64,000 nt of DNA from Pirellulales bacterium (GCA_022844125.1 JALHMI010000011.1:124001-188000), one strand, 5' to 3'; shown: positions 37,758-47,000, counted from the stretch's first letter. Notes: generated from the sequence alone by a model not told the origin. A program made the numbers and translations.

Positions 37758-38651
37758 CTACTCGACGATGTCCACCGCGCGCACCCGGTGGACGAGCGCC
37801 ACCAGCGCCACGCTGCACACGCCAACGAGCAACAGCGTCGCCCACACGGCCAGTTCACCTTCGACTTCGGTACGGAACGAACCGAAGATCATCCGCCCCA
37901 CGATCCGCATGTCCCACCAGGGATCCATCAGCCGCCAGCGCTCGTCCTCGGTCGCCCGGCGCAGGTAGCCCGAGAGACTGCCGAGCAGCAGGAAGATCGT
38001 GGCCCAGGTGATCGTGATGGGCACGATCCGCTGCAGGTAGGCCGAGAGCGTCACCAGCAGGATGCTGTTCACCAGGCACAGCACCAGTCCAAACGCCAGC
38101 ACGGCCAGCGGAATCTGCCAGTTGTCGATCCAGTACTGCGTCGAGGCCGTGAACATGCCGTATTCGACAAACAGCAGCAGCGCTGGCACCACCGTCAGCA
38201 GCATGATGATACTGCTCACCGCCAGCAGTTTGCCGACGATGTAATGCCGGCGATCGATTCGCCGGGCCAGGTAGAACGGCAGCGCCCGCAGCCGAAAGTC
38301 ACTCCCCACCAGCAGGCTTCCGCTGAACGCCAGCAGGATCATCACGATGATCTGCTGCCCTTCCATGAACCGCATATAGCCGTTGTTCTGGTCCGCGTCG
38401 TTGCCCGCCGTGAAGCCAAACTCCTTGAGGAACACGTTGTTTGTCTCCTCAGGCAGCGGCAGTTGCGTCACGGCCCAGATGATGCTCCAGAACGCCAGAA
38501 ACCTGAGCGACCCCAGCGCCAGCACAACCCAGTAGGCCTTGTTCCGAAACACCTGCATGAGCGCCACGCGGACGATCGCCAGACACGCCATCCACGGCGA
38601 TTGCAGGCGTCGATCTTCCCAACCGTGATAACGTGCTTGATCGAAGTCCAT
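37758..38651 (-). CDS. ABC-2-type permease, module 2
   Basis: A 297-residue membrane protein with about six hydrophobic segments. SDFRLRALPFYLARRIDRRHYIVGKL forms the cytoplasmic coupling region. A large external loop with PLPEETNNVFLKEFGFTAGN lies between the first helices. It lies 71 bases after the ATPase gene on the same strand; the pair faces the first module tail to tail. Confidence 0.85.
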   Translation of the reverse strand: MDFDQARYHGWEDRRLQSPWMACLAIVRVALMQVFRNKAYWVVLALGSLRFLAFWSIIWAVTQLPLPEETNNVFLKEFGFTAGNDADQNNGYMRFMEGQQIIVMILLAFSGSLLVGSDFRLRALPFYLARRIDRRHYIVGKLLAVSSIIMLLTVVPALLLFVEYGMFTASTQYWIDNWQIPLAVLAFGLVLCLVNSILLVTLSAYLQRIVPITITWATIFLLLGSLSGYLRRATEDERWRLMDPWWDMRIVGRMIFGSFRTEVEGELAVWATLLLVGVCSVALVALVHRVRAVDIVE

Positions 38652-38722
38652 AGTGGGAAGGATGAAGTCAGCAGGAAGAATTAGTAACCCGAAGCGAGGC
38701 AGTCCGCCGAACGAATTAACTT

Positions 38723-39661
38723 CTAGGCCGTGACGGGAACCTCTTGTGCCGTCACTCGGAAGAACAGCCGTTCGAGATTCTCCTCGTCGGCCTTGAGTTC
38801 GGTCAGCACCACACCGCAGGACCGCGCGATCTCGAAAAACTGCCGCGTCGTGAAGCCCTCTGGCACCGCCACCATCACGCCGTTCTGGCCGGTTTCGTCT
38901 GGTTCGGTGAACGTCACGCCGACGGCGGAAAGCGCCGCGCGATACGCCCGCTCATCGCCCGACCAGCCGATTGCCCACCGCCCCGAGATGTGCGCTCGCA
39001 GTTCGTCCATCGTGCCGGCGCGAACCACGGTGCCGCGGTCGAGCACGACGACTTGCTTGCACAACCGCTCAACGTCGCCCAGCAAATGGGTGCAGAGGAT
39101 GATGCTCTTGCCGGTCTCAGCGATCAGGTCTTCGAGCAACTCGAGCATTCCCATCCGGCCGGCCGGATCGAGGCCGTTGGTGGGTTCGTCCAGTAGCAAG
39201 AGCTGCGGATCGTGGACGAGCGCCGCCGCCAGCTTGAGCCTTTGAATGTTGCCGGTCGAATACTCGTCCAGCCGGCGATAGCGCAGCTCGCCCAGGCCCA
39301 CGTAGTTCAGCACTTCGTGGGCCCGGCGCTTCGCCTCGCGGTGCGGCATGCCGTACAGATCGCCGCCGAAGGAGACGTACTCCACCCCTTTGAGCATCGG
39401 AATCAGGGCCGCCGCCTCGGGCATGTAGCCGACGCGTCCGCGCAATTCCCGCGAAGCCCGGCGAATGTCGCAGCCCAGGATCGTGCCCTCGCCGCTGTCG
39501 GGCTCAAGCAGCCCCAGCAGCACTTTGAGCAGCGTGCTCTTGCCGGCCCCGTTGTTGCCCACCAGGCCAATCGTGCCGGCCCGCAGCGAAAGGTTCACGT
39601 CGCGCAGGGCCTTGACACTGCCAAAACTGCGGCTGACATGATGGATATCAACGATTTGCAT
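38723..39661 (-). CDS. ABC transporter ATP-binding protein, module 2
   Basis: A 312-residue ATPase with Walker A GNNGAGKST (residues about 36-44), Q-loop region, Walker B LLLLDEPTNGLDP and the switch HLLGDVERLCKQ. The signature is degenerate (YSTGNIQRLKLAAAL). The C-terminal part (about 225-312) is a regulatory extension. The ATG at 39661 begins the first beta strand (MQIVDIHHVSRSFGSVKAL); the upstream 88 residues of the open frame look non-coding. It likely works with the permease downstream. Confidence 0.9.
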   Translation of the reverse strand: MQIVDIHHVSRSFGSVKALRDVNLSLRAGTIGLVGNNGAGKSTLLKVLLGLLEPDSGEGTILGCDIRRASRELRGRVGYMPEAAALIPMLKGVEYVSFGGDLYGMPHREAKRRAHEVLNYVGLGELRYRRLDEYSTGNIQRLKLAAALVHDPQLLLLDEPTNGLDPAGRMGMLELLEDLIAETGKSIILCTHLLGDVERLCKQVVVLDRGTVVRAGTMDELRAHISGRWAIGWSGDERAYRAALSAVGVTFTEPDETGQNGVMVAVPEGFTTRQFFEIARSCGVVLTELKADEENLERLFFRVTAQEVPVTA

Positions 39662-39817
39662 GCCGAAAACCGCGGTCTCAGGAGGCAGCGCCGCCGGTAG
39701 TTTGAGCGCCCGGTGAATGATACCATTGAACTCTACCCAGGACCACGCCCCGCGGTTTGACCATCCACCAAACAGCCGATCAACCAATCCTTCCCAGAGT
39801 TCGGAGTCACCAGAACA

Positions 39818-40993
39818 ATGCGTTTGCTTCTTGCGCTCGTCATTTATTCCGCCGCGCTGCCAGCGCTGGCCGAACCCGCGTATCGCGAAGAGCTGGTGTT
39901 TCCGCTCAACCCGGTGCACAACCACGCGCCGGGCATCGTCGAGTGCCCCAACGGCGATCTCTTGGCCAGTTGGTATCGCGGCTCGGGCGAGCGCCGGGCC
40001 GACGACGTCGCCGTGCTCGGCTCGCGCCTCCGCAAGGGCGAAAGCACCTGGAGCGATAGCTTCGTGCTGGCCGACAATCCCGAGTTCCCCGATTGCAACA
40101 CCACGATGATGATCGACCCCCAGGGCAAGCTCTGGGTCTTCTGGCCGATCATTCTGGACAACAACTGGGAGTCGGCGCTCACGCTCTACCGCACCTCGAC
40201 CGACTACGAAGGCGACGGCTCGCCGAAGTGGGACTGGCAGGGCGTCGTGTGGCTCAAGCCCGAGGACTTCAAGGACGAGGCGCTCAAGCTTCTGGAAGAG
40301 GGCCTCAAGAAGCTGCCGCCCCCGCTGGTCGAGCGCATCCGCAAAGCCTTCGGCAAGGAACTCGAGGAACGACTCGGCAGCAAACTCTATCAGCGCATGG
40401 GCTGGCAGCCGCGTTGCAAGCCCACCATCCTCAAGAGCGGCCGCATCGTCCTGCCGCTCTATAGCGACACCTATTCATTCTCACTGATGGCCCTGAGCGA
40501 CGACGGCGGCGAGACCTGGTACGCCAGCAAGCCGCTAATGGGTTTCGGCAACATCCAGCCGGCCGTACTCGAGCGCAACGACGGCACGCTCGTCACGTAC
40601 ATGCGCGAAAACGGCATCACCGACAAAATTCGCGTTGCCGAGTCCTCCGACGGCGGCAAGACCTGGGGCCCGGTGGGCGAAATCGAAATGCCGAACCCCG
40701 GTTCCGGCCTCGACGCCGTGCGTCTGGCCAACGGCCACTGGGTGCTGATCCACAACGATCAGACGAATGGCCGCAATTCGCTGGCCGTCTCGCTCTCCGA
40801 GGATGAAGGAAAGACCTGGCCGCACGTCCGGCATTTGGAAAAACAGCCCAAGGGTTCGTTTCACTACCCGGCGATCATCCAAGGCAAGGACGGCACGATC
40901 CACGCCATCTACAGCTACTTCGTCGACACTGGCAAGTCGATGAAGCACGCCGCCTTCAACGAAGACTGGATCAAGGCCGGTGACGGGAAGTAG
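39818..40993 (+). CDS. Exported sialidase-like (Asp-box) hydrolase
   Basis: A 391-residue protein with a signal peptide (about 1-18). It has the six-bladed propeller pattern of exo-sialidases and related enzymes, with Asp-box motifs SDDGGETW, SSDGGKTW and SEDEGKTW. An Arg-rich region with PVHNHAPGIVECPNGDLLASWYRG matches the N-terminal blade. Active residues for sialic acid cannot be assigned, and planctomycete members often act on other sugars or sulfated glycans. It probably cleaves sugars from environmental glycans in the periplasm. Next to a ChbG-like deacetylase gene on the same strand. Confidence 0.85.
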   Translation: MRLLLALVIYSAALPALAEPAYREELVFPLNPVHNHAPGIVECPNGDLLASWYRGSGERRADDVAVLGSRLRKGESTWSDSFVLADNPEFPDCNTTMMIDPQGKLWVFWPIILDNNWESALTLYRTSTDYEGDGSPKWDWQGVVWLKPEDFKDEALKLLEEGLKKLPPPLVERIRKAFGKELEERLGSKLYQRMGWQPRCKPTILKSGRIVLPLYSDTYSFSLMALSDDGGETWYASKPLMGFGNIQPAVLERNDGTLVTYMRENGITDKIRVAESSDGGKTWGPVGEIEMPNPGSGLDAVRLANGHWVLIHNDQTNGRNSLAVSLSEDEGKTWPHVRHLEKQPKGSFHYPAIIQGKDGTIHAIYSYFVDTGKSMKHAAFNEDWIKAGDGK

Positions 40994-41002
40994 CGCGCCA
41001 AG

Positions 41003-41025
41003 AAAACGGTGCCAGGAACCGTTTT
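41003..41025 (+). repeat. Dispersed hairpin family C, copy 2
   Basis: An 8-bp stem (AAAACGGT at 41003-41010, ACCGTTTT at 41018-41025) with the loop GCCAGGA. It resembles short planctomycete repeats containing a GTGYCAGGAACC core. The related copy at 29066 has a changed stem. Confidence 0.6.
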
Positions 41026-41038
41026 AAGAAATGGATAC

Positions 41039-41068
41039 GAAGAACCCCCCGGCAAAGCCGAGGGCTGA
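41039..41068 (+). repeat. Dispersed repeat family B, copy 2
   Basis: The unit GAAGAACCCCCCGGCAAAGC followed by CGAGGGCTGA matches the copy at 18040 apart from a one-base gap and a few changes. It stands beside a family C hairpin, between two + strand genes. Confidence 0.6.
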
Positions 41069-41103
41069 AACTTCACGCGACTCTCAACACAGAGCTTTAC
41101 ATC

Positions 41104-42030
41104 ATGCCGCGTAATGCCCTCGCACTTCTCTCGCTCATCCTACTCGCGTCGACAACTTTCGCCGCCGAGCCCGACGCCAAGCGCTACGTCATCATCCACG
41201 CTGACGACGCCGGCATGTCGCACTCCGTCAATCGGGCCACGATCGAGTCGATGGAGCAGGGGATCGTCTCCTCAGCCTCGATCATGGTGCCGTGCCCCTG
41301 GTTCAAGGAGATCGCCGCCTATGCCAAGGCGCATCCGGAAAAGGACTTCGGCATCCACCTCACGCTTAACAGCGAGTGGGACAACTATCGCTGGGCACCG
41401 GTCGCTGGGTGCGACAAGGTCCCCAGCCTGTGCGACAAGGAAGGCTACCTGTGGGGCGGCGTCCCCGCCGTCGTCGTCAACGCCAAGGCCGAGGAGGTGG
41501 AAACCGAGCTCCGCGCCCAGATCCAGCGGGCGCTTGACTTTGGCGTGCCCGTCACGCATCTCGATACGCACATGGGGGCGGTCGTCAGCCGCCCCGACCT
41601 GATCGAGGTCTATGTGAAGCTCGGCATCGAGTTTGGCGTGCCGGTGTTCTTTCTGCGGAACCTCGGTCGCGAGATTCCCGACGAACGCATCCGCGCTCGT
41701 GCGACGGAGCTGGTCAAAACGCTTGAAGAACACAAATTGCCCGTGCTCGATCACATGACGCAGCTCTACACAAAGGGCACCGTTGAAGAGAAACAAGCCC
41801 GGTATCTAAAGGCAATCGCCGACAGCCCGCCGGGCGTGCACTACCTGATCCTGCACTGCGGCTACAACGATCATGAACTGCAAGCGATCACCACCAGCGC
41901 GCAGCTTCGCGACACCGACCGCGTAATCTTCACCGATCCCGAGTTCATCGAAGCCGTCAAGAAGACCGGCGTCGAGATCGTCACCTGGAAGCAGGTCCGC
42001 GAACTGAACGACAAGCGTGCAGCGGAGTAG
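41104..42030 (+). CDS. Exported ChbG/YdjC-type polysaccharide deacetylase
   Basis: A 308-residue protein with a signal peptide (about 1-21). The metal-binding HADDAG (32-37) at the start of the mature part and the later HLDTHMG mark the ChbG/HpnK/YdjC family, which removes acetyl groups from sugars with a metal ion. The region HLTLNSEWD and LILHCGYNDHE near the C-terminus complete the site. Most family members are cytoplasmic, so an exported form is of note. It follows the sialidase-like gene and may deacetylate sugars released by it. Confidence 0.85.
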   Translation: MPRNALALLSLILLASTTFAAEPDAKRYVIIHADDAGMSHSVNRATIESMEQGIVSSASIMVPCPWFKEIAAYAKAHPEKDFGIHLTLNSEWDNYRWAPVAGCDKVPSLCDKEGYLWGGVPAVVVNAKAEEVETELRAQIQRALDFGVPVTHLDTHMGAVVSRPDLIEVYVKLGIEFGVPVFFLRNLGREIPDERIRARATELVKTLEEHKLPVLDHMTQLYTKGTVEEKQARYLKAIADSPPGVHYLILHCGYNDHELQAITTSAQLRDTDRVIFTDPEFIEAVKKTGVEIVTWKQVRELNDKRAAE

Positions 42031-42046
42031 TCGCTCCACTTTCCAC

Positions 42047-42082
42047 CTAAAGCCCGGGGGGATACTTTCCCCGGGAACGGCT
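42047..42082 (+). repeat. Dispersed palindrome family A, copy 1
   Basis: A 36-base unit (core TAAAGCCC... GGGAACGGCT) with a stem of ten pairs (seven of them canonical CCCGGGG/CCCCGGG, plus two G-T and an A-T) around loop TAC. It sits between two convergent genes. Relatives lie at 50237, 53161 and 60020. Confidence 0.7.
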
Positions 42083-42095
42083 GACTCACTCCCCG

Positions 42096-43319
42096 CTACA
42101 GCTTCAGATAAATCCCGTCCTTCTCCAGCTTGCGGATGAACAGGTACGTGATCCCAAAGTAGATCAAGAATCCGCAGGTTACGTACCAACCCGGCGAATC
42201 GCGCGGAATGAACGGGCTTACCGCGCCGTCGACCATCCCGTGCAGGATGTAGCCGACCAGGGCATTGGTCCCCAGCGTGCGGAACAAACCGAGCTGCCAG
42301 CCCCAGATGTCGCACGCGATATAAAAGAGCGCATACAGCGCGAGCGACAGTCCGCCGGCGAACGTGTGGTAGGAGAGCGTCGCCGCCCGCTGGCTCATCA
42401 TCCAGTAGTTGTGCTTGCGGTGCAGCGCGTCCGGCGGCGGGACGAACGGCGGTTCGGCCCAGGTGAGCCGCGCCGTCTCCATCCGCTCGCTCGCAGGAAT
42501 CACTGCATCCGGCGCATACCTTTGCTTGGCAAGCGCGGCGACTTGCTCCTCGGGCACGTCGTAGAGCGTCGTCAGGTTCGACAGGCCCCAGCCGGCGCCC
42601 ATTAGCAGCACGCCCCACACGATGATGCTCACCAGTCGCGGCGGGCCGTCCTTGCGCGTCACGGCGTCGCACGCCAGCGTTCCCAGAATCGTGGGAATCG
42701 TCCAGGCCAGAAAGCCCAACAGTCCGCCGTCGATGCCGGTTCGGCCGTCGATGACACCGTTGACCCAATCGAAATAGAACCAGTACGAGAGTGCGAAGTG
42801 CAGCGCGGCTGAGAACAGCATGTAGGCGATCCGCACCCGCGCGCCGGCGCGAATTACCGGCGTAATCCACAGCGAGGTGACCGCAATGTGCATCAGCGTC
42901 TGAAACCACGAGCCGCGAATCGAATCCCAGAGCGCGGTCAGCGGCCCCTTATCCAGGAACTGTTGCCAGGTATTGGCCGCTTGGGGCGCGTTATAGATCA
43001 CCAATGCCACCAGCGCGAGCCCCAGGAATCGCTGCACGACGTGCCAGTAGGCGCTGGCCAGACCATCGGCGTGCAGTCGTCTGCCGAACGTCAGTCGAAA
43101 GGCGAATCCCACCGCAAAAAAGAACTGCGGCATGATCGTGTCGGCGTAGCTGCAGAACGTGTTCTTGTGCGTCAGGATAATCGGCGTCGCCAGGTAGCCG
43201 CCCAGGAAGTTCACCAGAAACATTCCGGCCACGGTGTAGCCGCGAAACTGATCGAGCGAAGCGATGCGAGTGGAGGGCGCCTTCTTAATGGCGACCGGAC
43301 TGACAGAGGCAGTGGACAT
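42096..43319 (-). CDS. HGSNAT-like membrane acyltransferase (DUF5009/DUF1624-type)
   Basis: A 407-residue membrane protein with about ten to eleven hydrophobic segments. It starts with RIASLDQFRGYTVAGMFLVNF, the signature of heparan-alpha-glucosaminide N-acetyltransferase-like and DUF5009 proteins. Later helices carry DIWGWQLGLFRTLGTNALVGYI. These proteins move an acyl (usually acetyl) group across the membrane to sugars. The exact substrate is unknown, but the neighbouring deacetylase and esterase genes also act on acylated sugars. Converges with the deacetylase gene with palindrome A between them. Confidence 0.82.
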   Translation of the reverse strand: MSTASVSPVAIKKAPSTRIASLDQFRGYTVAGMFLVNFLGGYLATPIILTHKNTFCSYADTIMPQFFFAVGFAFRLTFGRRLHADGLASAYWHVVQRFLGLALVALVIYNAPQAANTWQQFLDKGPLTALWDSIRGSWFQTLMHIAVTSLWITPVIRAGARVRIAYMLFSAALHFALSYWFYFDWVNGVIDGRTGIDGGLLGFLAWTIPTILGTLACDAVTRKDGPPRLVSIIVWGVLLMGAGWGLSNLTTLYDVPEEQVAALAKQRYAPDAVIPASERMETARLTWAEPPFVPPPDALHRKHNYWMMSQRAATLSYHTFAGGLSLALYALFYIACDIWGWQLGLFRTLGTNALVGYILHGMVDGAVSPFIPRDSPGWYVTCGFLIYFGITYLFIRKLEKDGIYLKL

Positions 43320-43426
43320 GTTTTAGCGGCGGGGGGCGGGAGTGCACGTGGGGGTGTGAATGTGCATGATCGTAGCGGCCGGCAACAGCACCCCGCAATA
43401 ACGCCCCAGCACGATGCGAAAAAAAA

Positions 43427-43453
43427 GCACCGGGGAATGACTTCCCCGGCGCT
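43427..43453 (-). terminator. Terminator-type hairpin after the esterase gene
   Basis: A stem of CCGGGGAA/TTCCCCGG plus flanking GC pairs, with a T-run on the minus strand (A-run at 43419-43426), lies 37 bases past the stop of the esterase gene at 43490. A few T bases on the other side could also stop + strand transcription. Confidence 0.8.
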
Positions 43454-43489
43454 TTTCTGTTTGAAACGTTACTTGTTCGAACGCGGCGT

Positions 43490-44359
43490 CTACTTGCCGG
43501 CCAATTGCTTGTCGAACCACTCGGCAATCACGCCAACCTCTTCGTGAATCGTCGGCCAGGGATGCCCACCCCCCGCCTTGACGATCAACTGGCACTGCGC
43601 GCCGCATTCGTCGAGGGCTTTCTTGAGCATCTCCGACTGGTCGAGCGGCACCAGCGGATCGGCGTCGCCGTGAATGATCAGAAACGGCGGGGCCTCTTTC
43701 GTCGCCAGCAGCGCGGGACTGATTGCCTTCAGCCCTTCGATCAGCTTGGCGGTGTCCTTCGGCGCGTTGCCGTTGGGATAGAGCAGCGCCTTGACCATCG
43801 TGAACCGTTCCGGCGGCGAATTCTCGTCGATCTCCACGCCGCGGAAGTTCAAAAAGTTCGTGGGCGGAAAGAAAATCCCCACGGCCTGCACCCTGGTTTT
43901 GTCGTCCGCCGTCACCGCTACCAGCGAAGCCAGGTGCCCGCCGGCCGAAGCGCCCGCCAGGCCCAGCTTGTTCGGATCGACCTTGTACTCCTCGGCATGC
44001 TCCTTCACCCAGGCAATGCCCTGCTTCACGTGCTTGGCCATTTCGGCAAGCGTGAACTTGCTCTTCGAACCCGGGCGCACGCCGAACACGGTGTAGCCCT
44101 TGCCGCAGAAGATGTCATACATCTTCGCCATCCGGTGCTGTTCGATCTTGCTGCGGTCCGAATCCCAGGCGCCGCTTACGACGTCGACAATCGCCAGGCC
44201 GTTCGGCGTGCCGGTCGGTTCGAAGATATCCATCACGAGACCCACACCGTCGGTCTCGCCATAAACCACGTTCTTGGTTTGCTTATACGGCGAATCGGCC
44301 GCGAGCGCCGGCGCGCACACCGCCAGCAACATCAAAATGAGAAAACTGCGACGCAACAT
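43490..44359 (-). CDS. Secreted alpha/beta esterase, copy 1
   Basis: A 289-residue exported hydrolase with a signal peptide (about 1-21). The nucleophile elbow is GASAGG with Ser138. HGDADPLVPLDQSEML carries the catalytic Asp and GGGHPWP the catalytic His. It belongs to the BD-FAE/esterase-lipase group. A closely related gene of the same architecture lies at 53202. Function: hydrolysis of esters, probably of acylated sugars, outside the cytoplasm. GGAG precedes the ATG at 44359. Confidence 0.85.
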   Translation of the reverse strand: MLRRSFLILMLLAVCAPALAADSPYKQTKNVVYGETDGVGLVMDIFEPTGTPNGLAIVDVVSGAWDSDRSKIEQHRMAKMYDIFCGKGYTVFGVRPGSKSKFTLAEMAKHVKQGIAWVKEHAEEYKVDPNKLGLAGASAGGHLASLVAVTADDKTRVQAVGIFFPPTNFLNFRGVEIDENSPPERFTMVKALLYPNGNAPKDTAKLIEGLKAISPALLATKEAPPFLIIHGDADPLVPLDQSEMLKKALDECGAQCQLIVKAGGGHPWPTIHEEVGVIAEWFDKQLAGK

Positions 44360-44417
44360 AGAACTAAACTCCTGGCTGGATGGATTGCTATTTTGGTTGG
44401 GAAAGCGGGCAAGGCCG

Positions 44418-44619
44418 ACCGCAGAGGACGCCGAGGTTCGCAGAGGGAAAGACAGCGAGAAAGGGTGAAAGGCCAATGCCCTTCCTGCAACTCTCAGCCT
44501 TTTTCTTACCCCGAGTTCATCCGCATCTATCTGTGATTCTACCCCTGTTCTTCTTCCCTGGTTTCTCTCTTCTTACTTCTTCTTCCTCTCCCTCTGCGTA
44601 CCTCCGCGTTCTCTGCGGT
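44418..44619. repeat. Inverted pair of a dispersed 31-bp repeat
   Basis: Positions 44418-44448 are a near-perfect reverse complement (27 of 31) of 44589-44619. The unit (right-arm core CTCTGCGTACCTCCGCGTTC) is of the kind scattered as short repeats in many bacterial genomes. The 140 bases between are pyrimidine-rich and have no gene. Confidence 0.6.
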
Positions 44620-44627
44620 TAAACTCT

Positions 44628-46769
44628 CTATTCACCATCCCAATAGACCACGCTCTTCGACTCCGCGTTTTTAATTAGCTCGTCCTTCTGCAGGAAGTAC
44701 GTCGGTTTCATCGTCCCCTTGCTGAACACTCGCCGAGCCTGATCATCGAAGTGAGGGCTGGTTTCATGGTCGCTTTCGCCCAACGGAAGCACGCTCCACG
44801 ATTGCGGCGGGTTGGTGAGCAGCACGACTTGGGTTGAGGTTTGACCACCACGGCCGCGAAACTGTTTCGTCCCGTCAATCGGCTCGAAGCTGATCGCCCG
44901 CGGCGTGGCGATGTGGTCGTTTGAACCGCCGCCCACCGGCCAGGTCTTGTCGCTGCCGCGCCGGCCCACGCGATAGACTTCGCCAAACGGGACATCGACG
45001 ACTCCGAAGTCGGCCTTCAGTTTCTCGCCCGCTTCGCGCAGCTTGGCGATGCACAGCTCGTCGGTGACTTCGGCCGAAGGGGGCATCCCGAATCGATCGG
45101 CCTGCTTCATCTCACCGCCGAAGGCCTGCTTCCAGTACTTGTAGGCAATCGCGCCGGTTGCCTCCGGATCGCAGCGCCGGTTCCAGGCCGTGATCACGCC
45201 GTAGAGCTTCGCCAGTTCCGCGTCTTGTTTGACATCGGCGCTCGCGGCTTCCCAGGCTTTGCGCAGGCGGTCCTGCCACTTGTCCGCGCCGAACACCGCC
45301 GGGCTCATCGCGATTTCAATCGCGTCGGCAATCGTCACGCGATCGTCGTCATGCAACAGCTCGACGCACATCGCCGCCCGCTGGTGCAGCGGGCTGTCGT
45401 ACGCCTCGTCCATGCTCTTGAAGCCGTTGAACAGATACGGCGCCGCCGGATTCGGCGCGAGTTTGCAGCCCTTGAACAGAAACTGCGGACTGATGTTGCA
45501 GTTCTGCATGTACCCTTCTGGCGGATTCTCGATCTGGACCAGATCCTCGAAGGGATGGATGCCTTGCCAGTCATTCTTCGTCGAATTACCCACCGTGGCC
45601 CGCTTCCAGTCGGCGCCCGGCGCTCGCTTGGGAACGCGGCCCACTCGCACGTAGTAAATGTCTCCCTCGACCGTGCCGACCATGATGTTCTGCATCATGA
45701 GCTGCTGCATCGCCAGGGCTTTCTTCATCTCGTCCAGATTCTTGGCCGTCATCATCAGGTAGGTCTGATCCATCAGCCCCACTTCCTCGGCATACGGAAT
45801 CGCAAACACATAGGCCTTGCCGTCCTTACGGGCGATCACCGGTCCATGCCGCGTGTACAGGATGTCGACCTTCTTCTCTTCCGCGCCCGTTTCGTTCTTC
45901 ACGCGGATCGTCTCGGTCTTCACTTGCATGTCGACCCACTTGCCGTCGACCTTATACTGCTTGGGATTCTCGGGATTCAGTTCCTCCTCGAACACGTCCG
46001 AGGTATCCGGTCCGCCGGTGGTCATCGCCACCGAGCAGTAGCGGTTGTGCCCCAACCCCGGCAACGGCTGGCCGAGGATCGACATGCCGGAGATTTCAAG
46101 CTCGCCGCCGTACAACCGGACTTCATAGAACCGGAAGGCGTCGTACCACGAGAGGTGCGGATCGATCAGCGCGATCGGCGCGCCGTACGCACTCCGCTCC
46201 TTGGCGATGAGCCACTCGTTCGACCCGTGATACTCGACCGGATCACCCTTCAGTCCAATCCGCTCGAGGTCGTCGTTCGCTTCCCCCTCGGGCCAACCCC
46301 ACAACACATAGCGCCCCAGCGCCACGCACATCCACGGCTCCAGCCGCGGAGCCCAGGCCGGTACCTCCGAAGGATGCTCCGCCATGTACTGCTTCACCCC
46401 CGCCAGGTAAGCTTCAACGAGGGCCCGCGACTTGGGGGCGATCGTCGGATACTTGGCTTTCGCCACTTCTTCGTGCCGCCAGACGCGCTGCCGATAGTCG
46501 TCGCGCAAAAAGTCCGGCCCGAACGCTTCACTCATCCGGCCCGTGCAGCGGAGGTACTGCTTGAGCAACTCCTCCAACCGGTCCGCCGCCTGGGCATAAC
46601 CATTGGCAAAGCATGCCCCTTCGGCCGTCTCGGCATAAATGTGCGGCGTGCCAAACTCATCGCGATAGATCGTGATCTCTTCGCGGGCGGTAGCCCGCAG
46701 GGCAAATGTGGCAACAGTCAGGCCTACAAGAACAGCCGCCGCGAGCGGCCGAAGAGTGCGAACATGCAT
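44628..46769 (-). CDS. Penicillin acylase family Ntn hydrolase
   Basis: A 713-residue exported protein with a signal peptide (about 1-28). It follows the penicillin-amidase pattern: a small N-terminal part with EITIYRDEFGTPHIYAET and then the nucleophile Ser in HGSNEW (Ser183), which would be the first residue of the beta subunit after self-cleavage. Further marks are HLSWYDAFRFYEVRL, GQPLPGLGHNRYCSVAMTTGG and a C-terminal HFDDQ. Family members cleave amides such as acyl-homoserine lactones, penicillins or fatty-acyl amides. The exact substrate cannot be told. The ATG at 46769 is at the start of the signal peptide. Confidence 0.88.
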   Translation of the reverse strand: MHVRTLRPLAAAVLVGLTVATFALRATAREEITIYRDEFGTPHIYAETAEGACFANGYAQAADRLEELLKQYLRCTGRMSEAFGPDFLRDDYRQRVWRHEEVAKAKYPTIAPKSRALVEAYLAGVKQYMAEHPSEVPAWAPRLEPWMCVALGRYVLWGWPEGEANDDLERIGLKGDPVEYHGSNEWLIAKERSAYGAPIALIDPHLSWYDAFRFYEVRLYGGELEISGMSILGQPLPGLGHNRYCSVAMTTGGPDTSDVFEEELNPENPKQYKVDGKWVDMQVKTETIRVKNETGAEEKKVDILYTRHGPVIARKDGKAYVFAIPYAEEVGLMDQTYLMMTAKNLDEMKKALAMQQLMMQNIMVGTVEGDIYYVRVGRVPKRAPGADWKRATVGNSTKNDWQGIHPFEDLVQIENPPEGYMQNCNISPQFLFKGCKLAPNPAAPYLFNGFKSMDEAYDSPLHQRAAMCVELLHDDDRVTIADAIEIAMSPAVFGADKWQDRLRKAWEAASADVKQDAELAKLYGVITAWNRRCDPEATGAIAYKYWKQAFGGEMKQADRFGMPPSAEVTDELCIAKLREAGEKLKADFGVVDVPFGEVYRVGRRGSDKTWPVGGGSNDHIATPRAISFEPIDGTKQFRGRGGQTSTQVVLLTNPPQSWSVLPLGESDHETSPHFDDQARRVFSKGTMKPTYFLQKDELIKNAESKSVVYWDGE

Positions 46770-47000
46770 CGGAGGAGTGCCTTGGAAGCGAGAACGGCCG
46801 CGGCCCGATTTACCAGCGAGGGAGTGGCAAATGGCCGAAAACCCCAACCCAAGAGCGGGAGAGGGGACGGAGCGATTGTAAATCAGCCCGCAGACTGATG
46901 CAAAGAACCGCCCAATGCAAAGGATCGCCCAATGCAAAGAAACGAGCCGCTGCGAGGAATTGCCGGATCCGACTCCGGGCGGACTGCTCGGATTCGCCGG

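Noticed and set aside
45225-46898. A 557-residue antisense frame over the penicillin acylase gene
   Set aside because: The sense strand has a signal peptide and the Ntn-hydrolase motif; the antisense is Arg- and His-rich with no domain.
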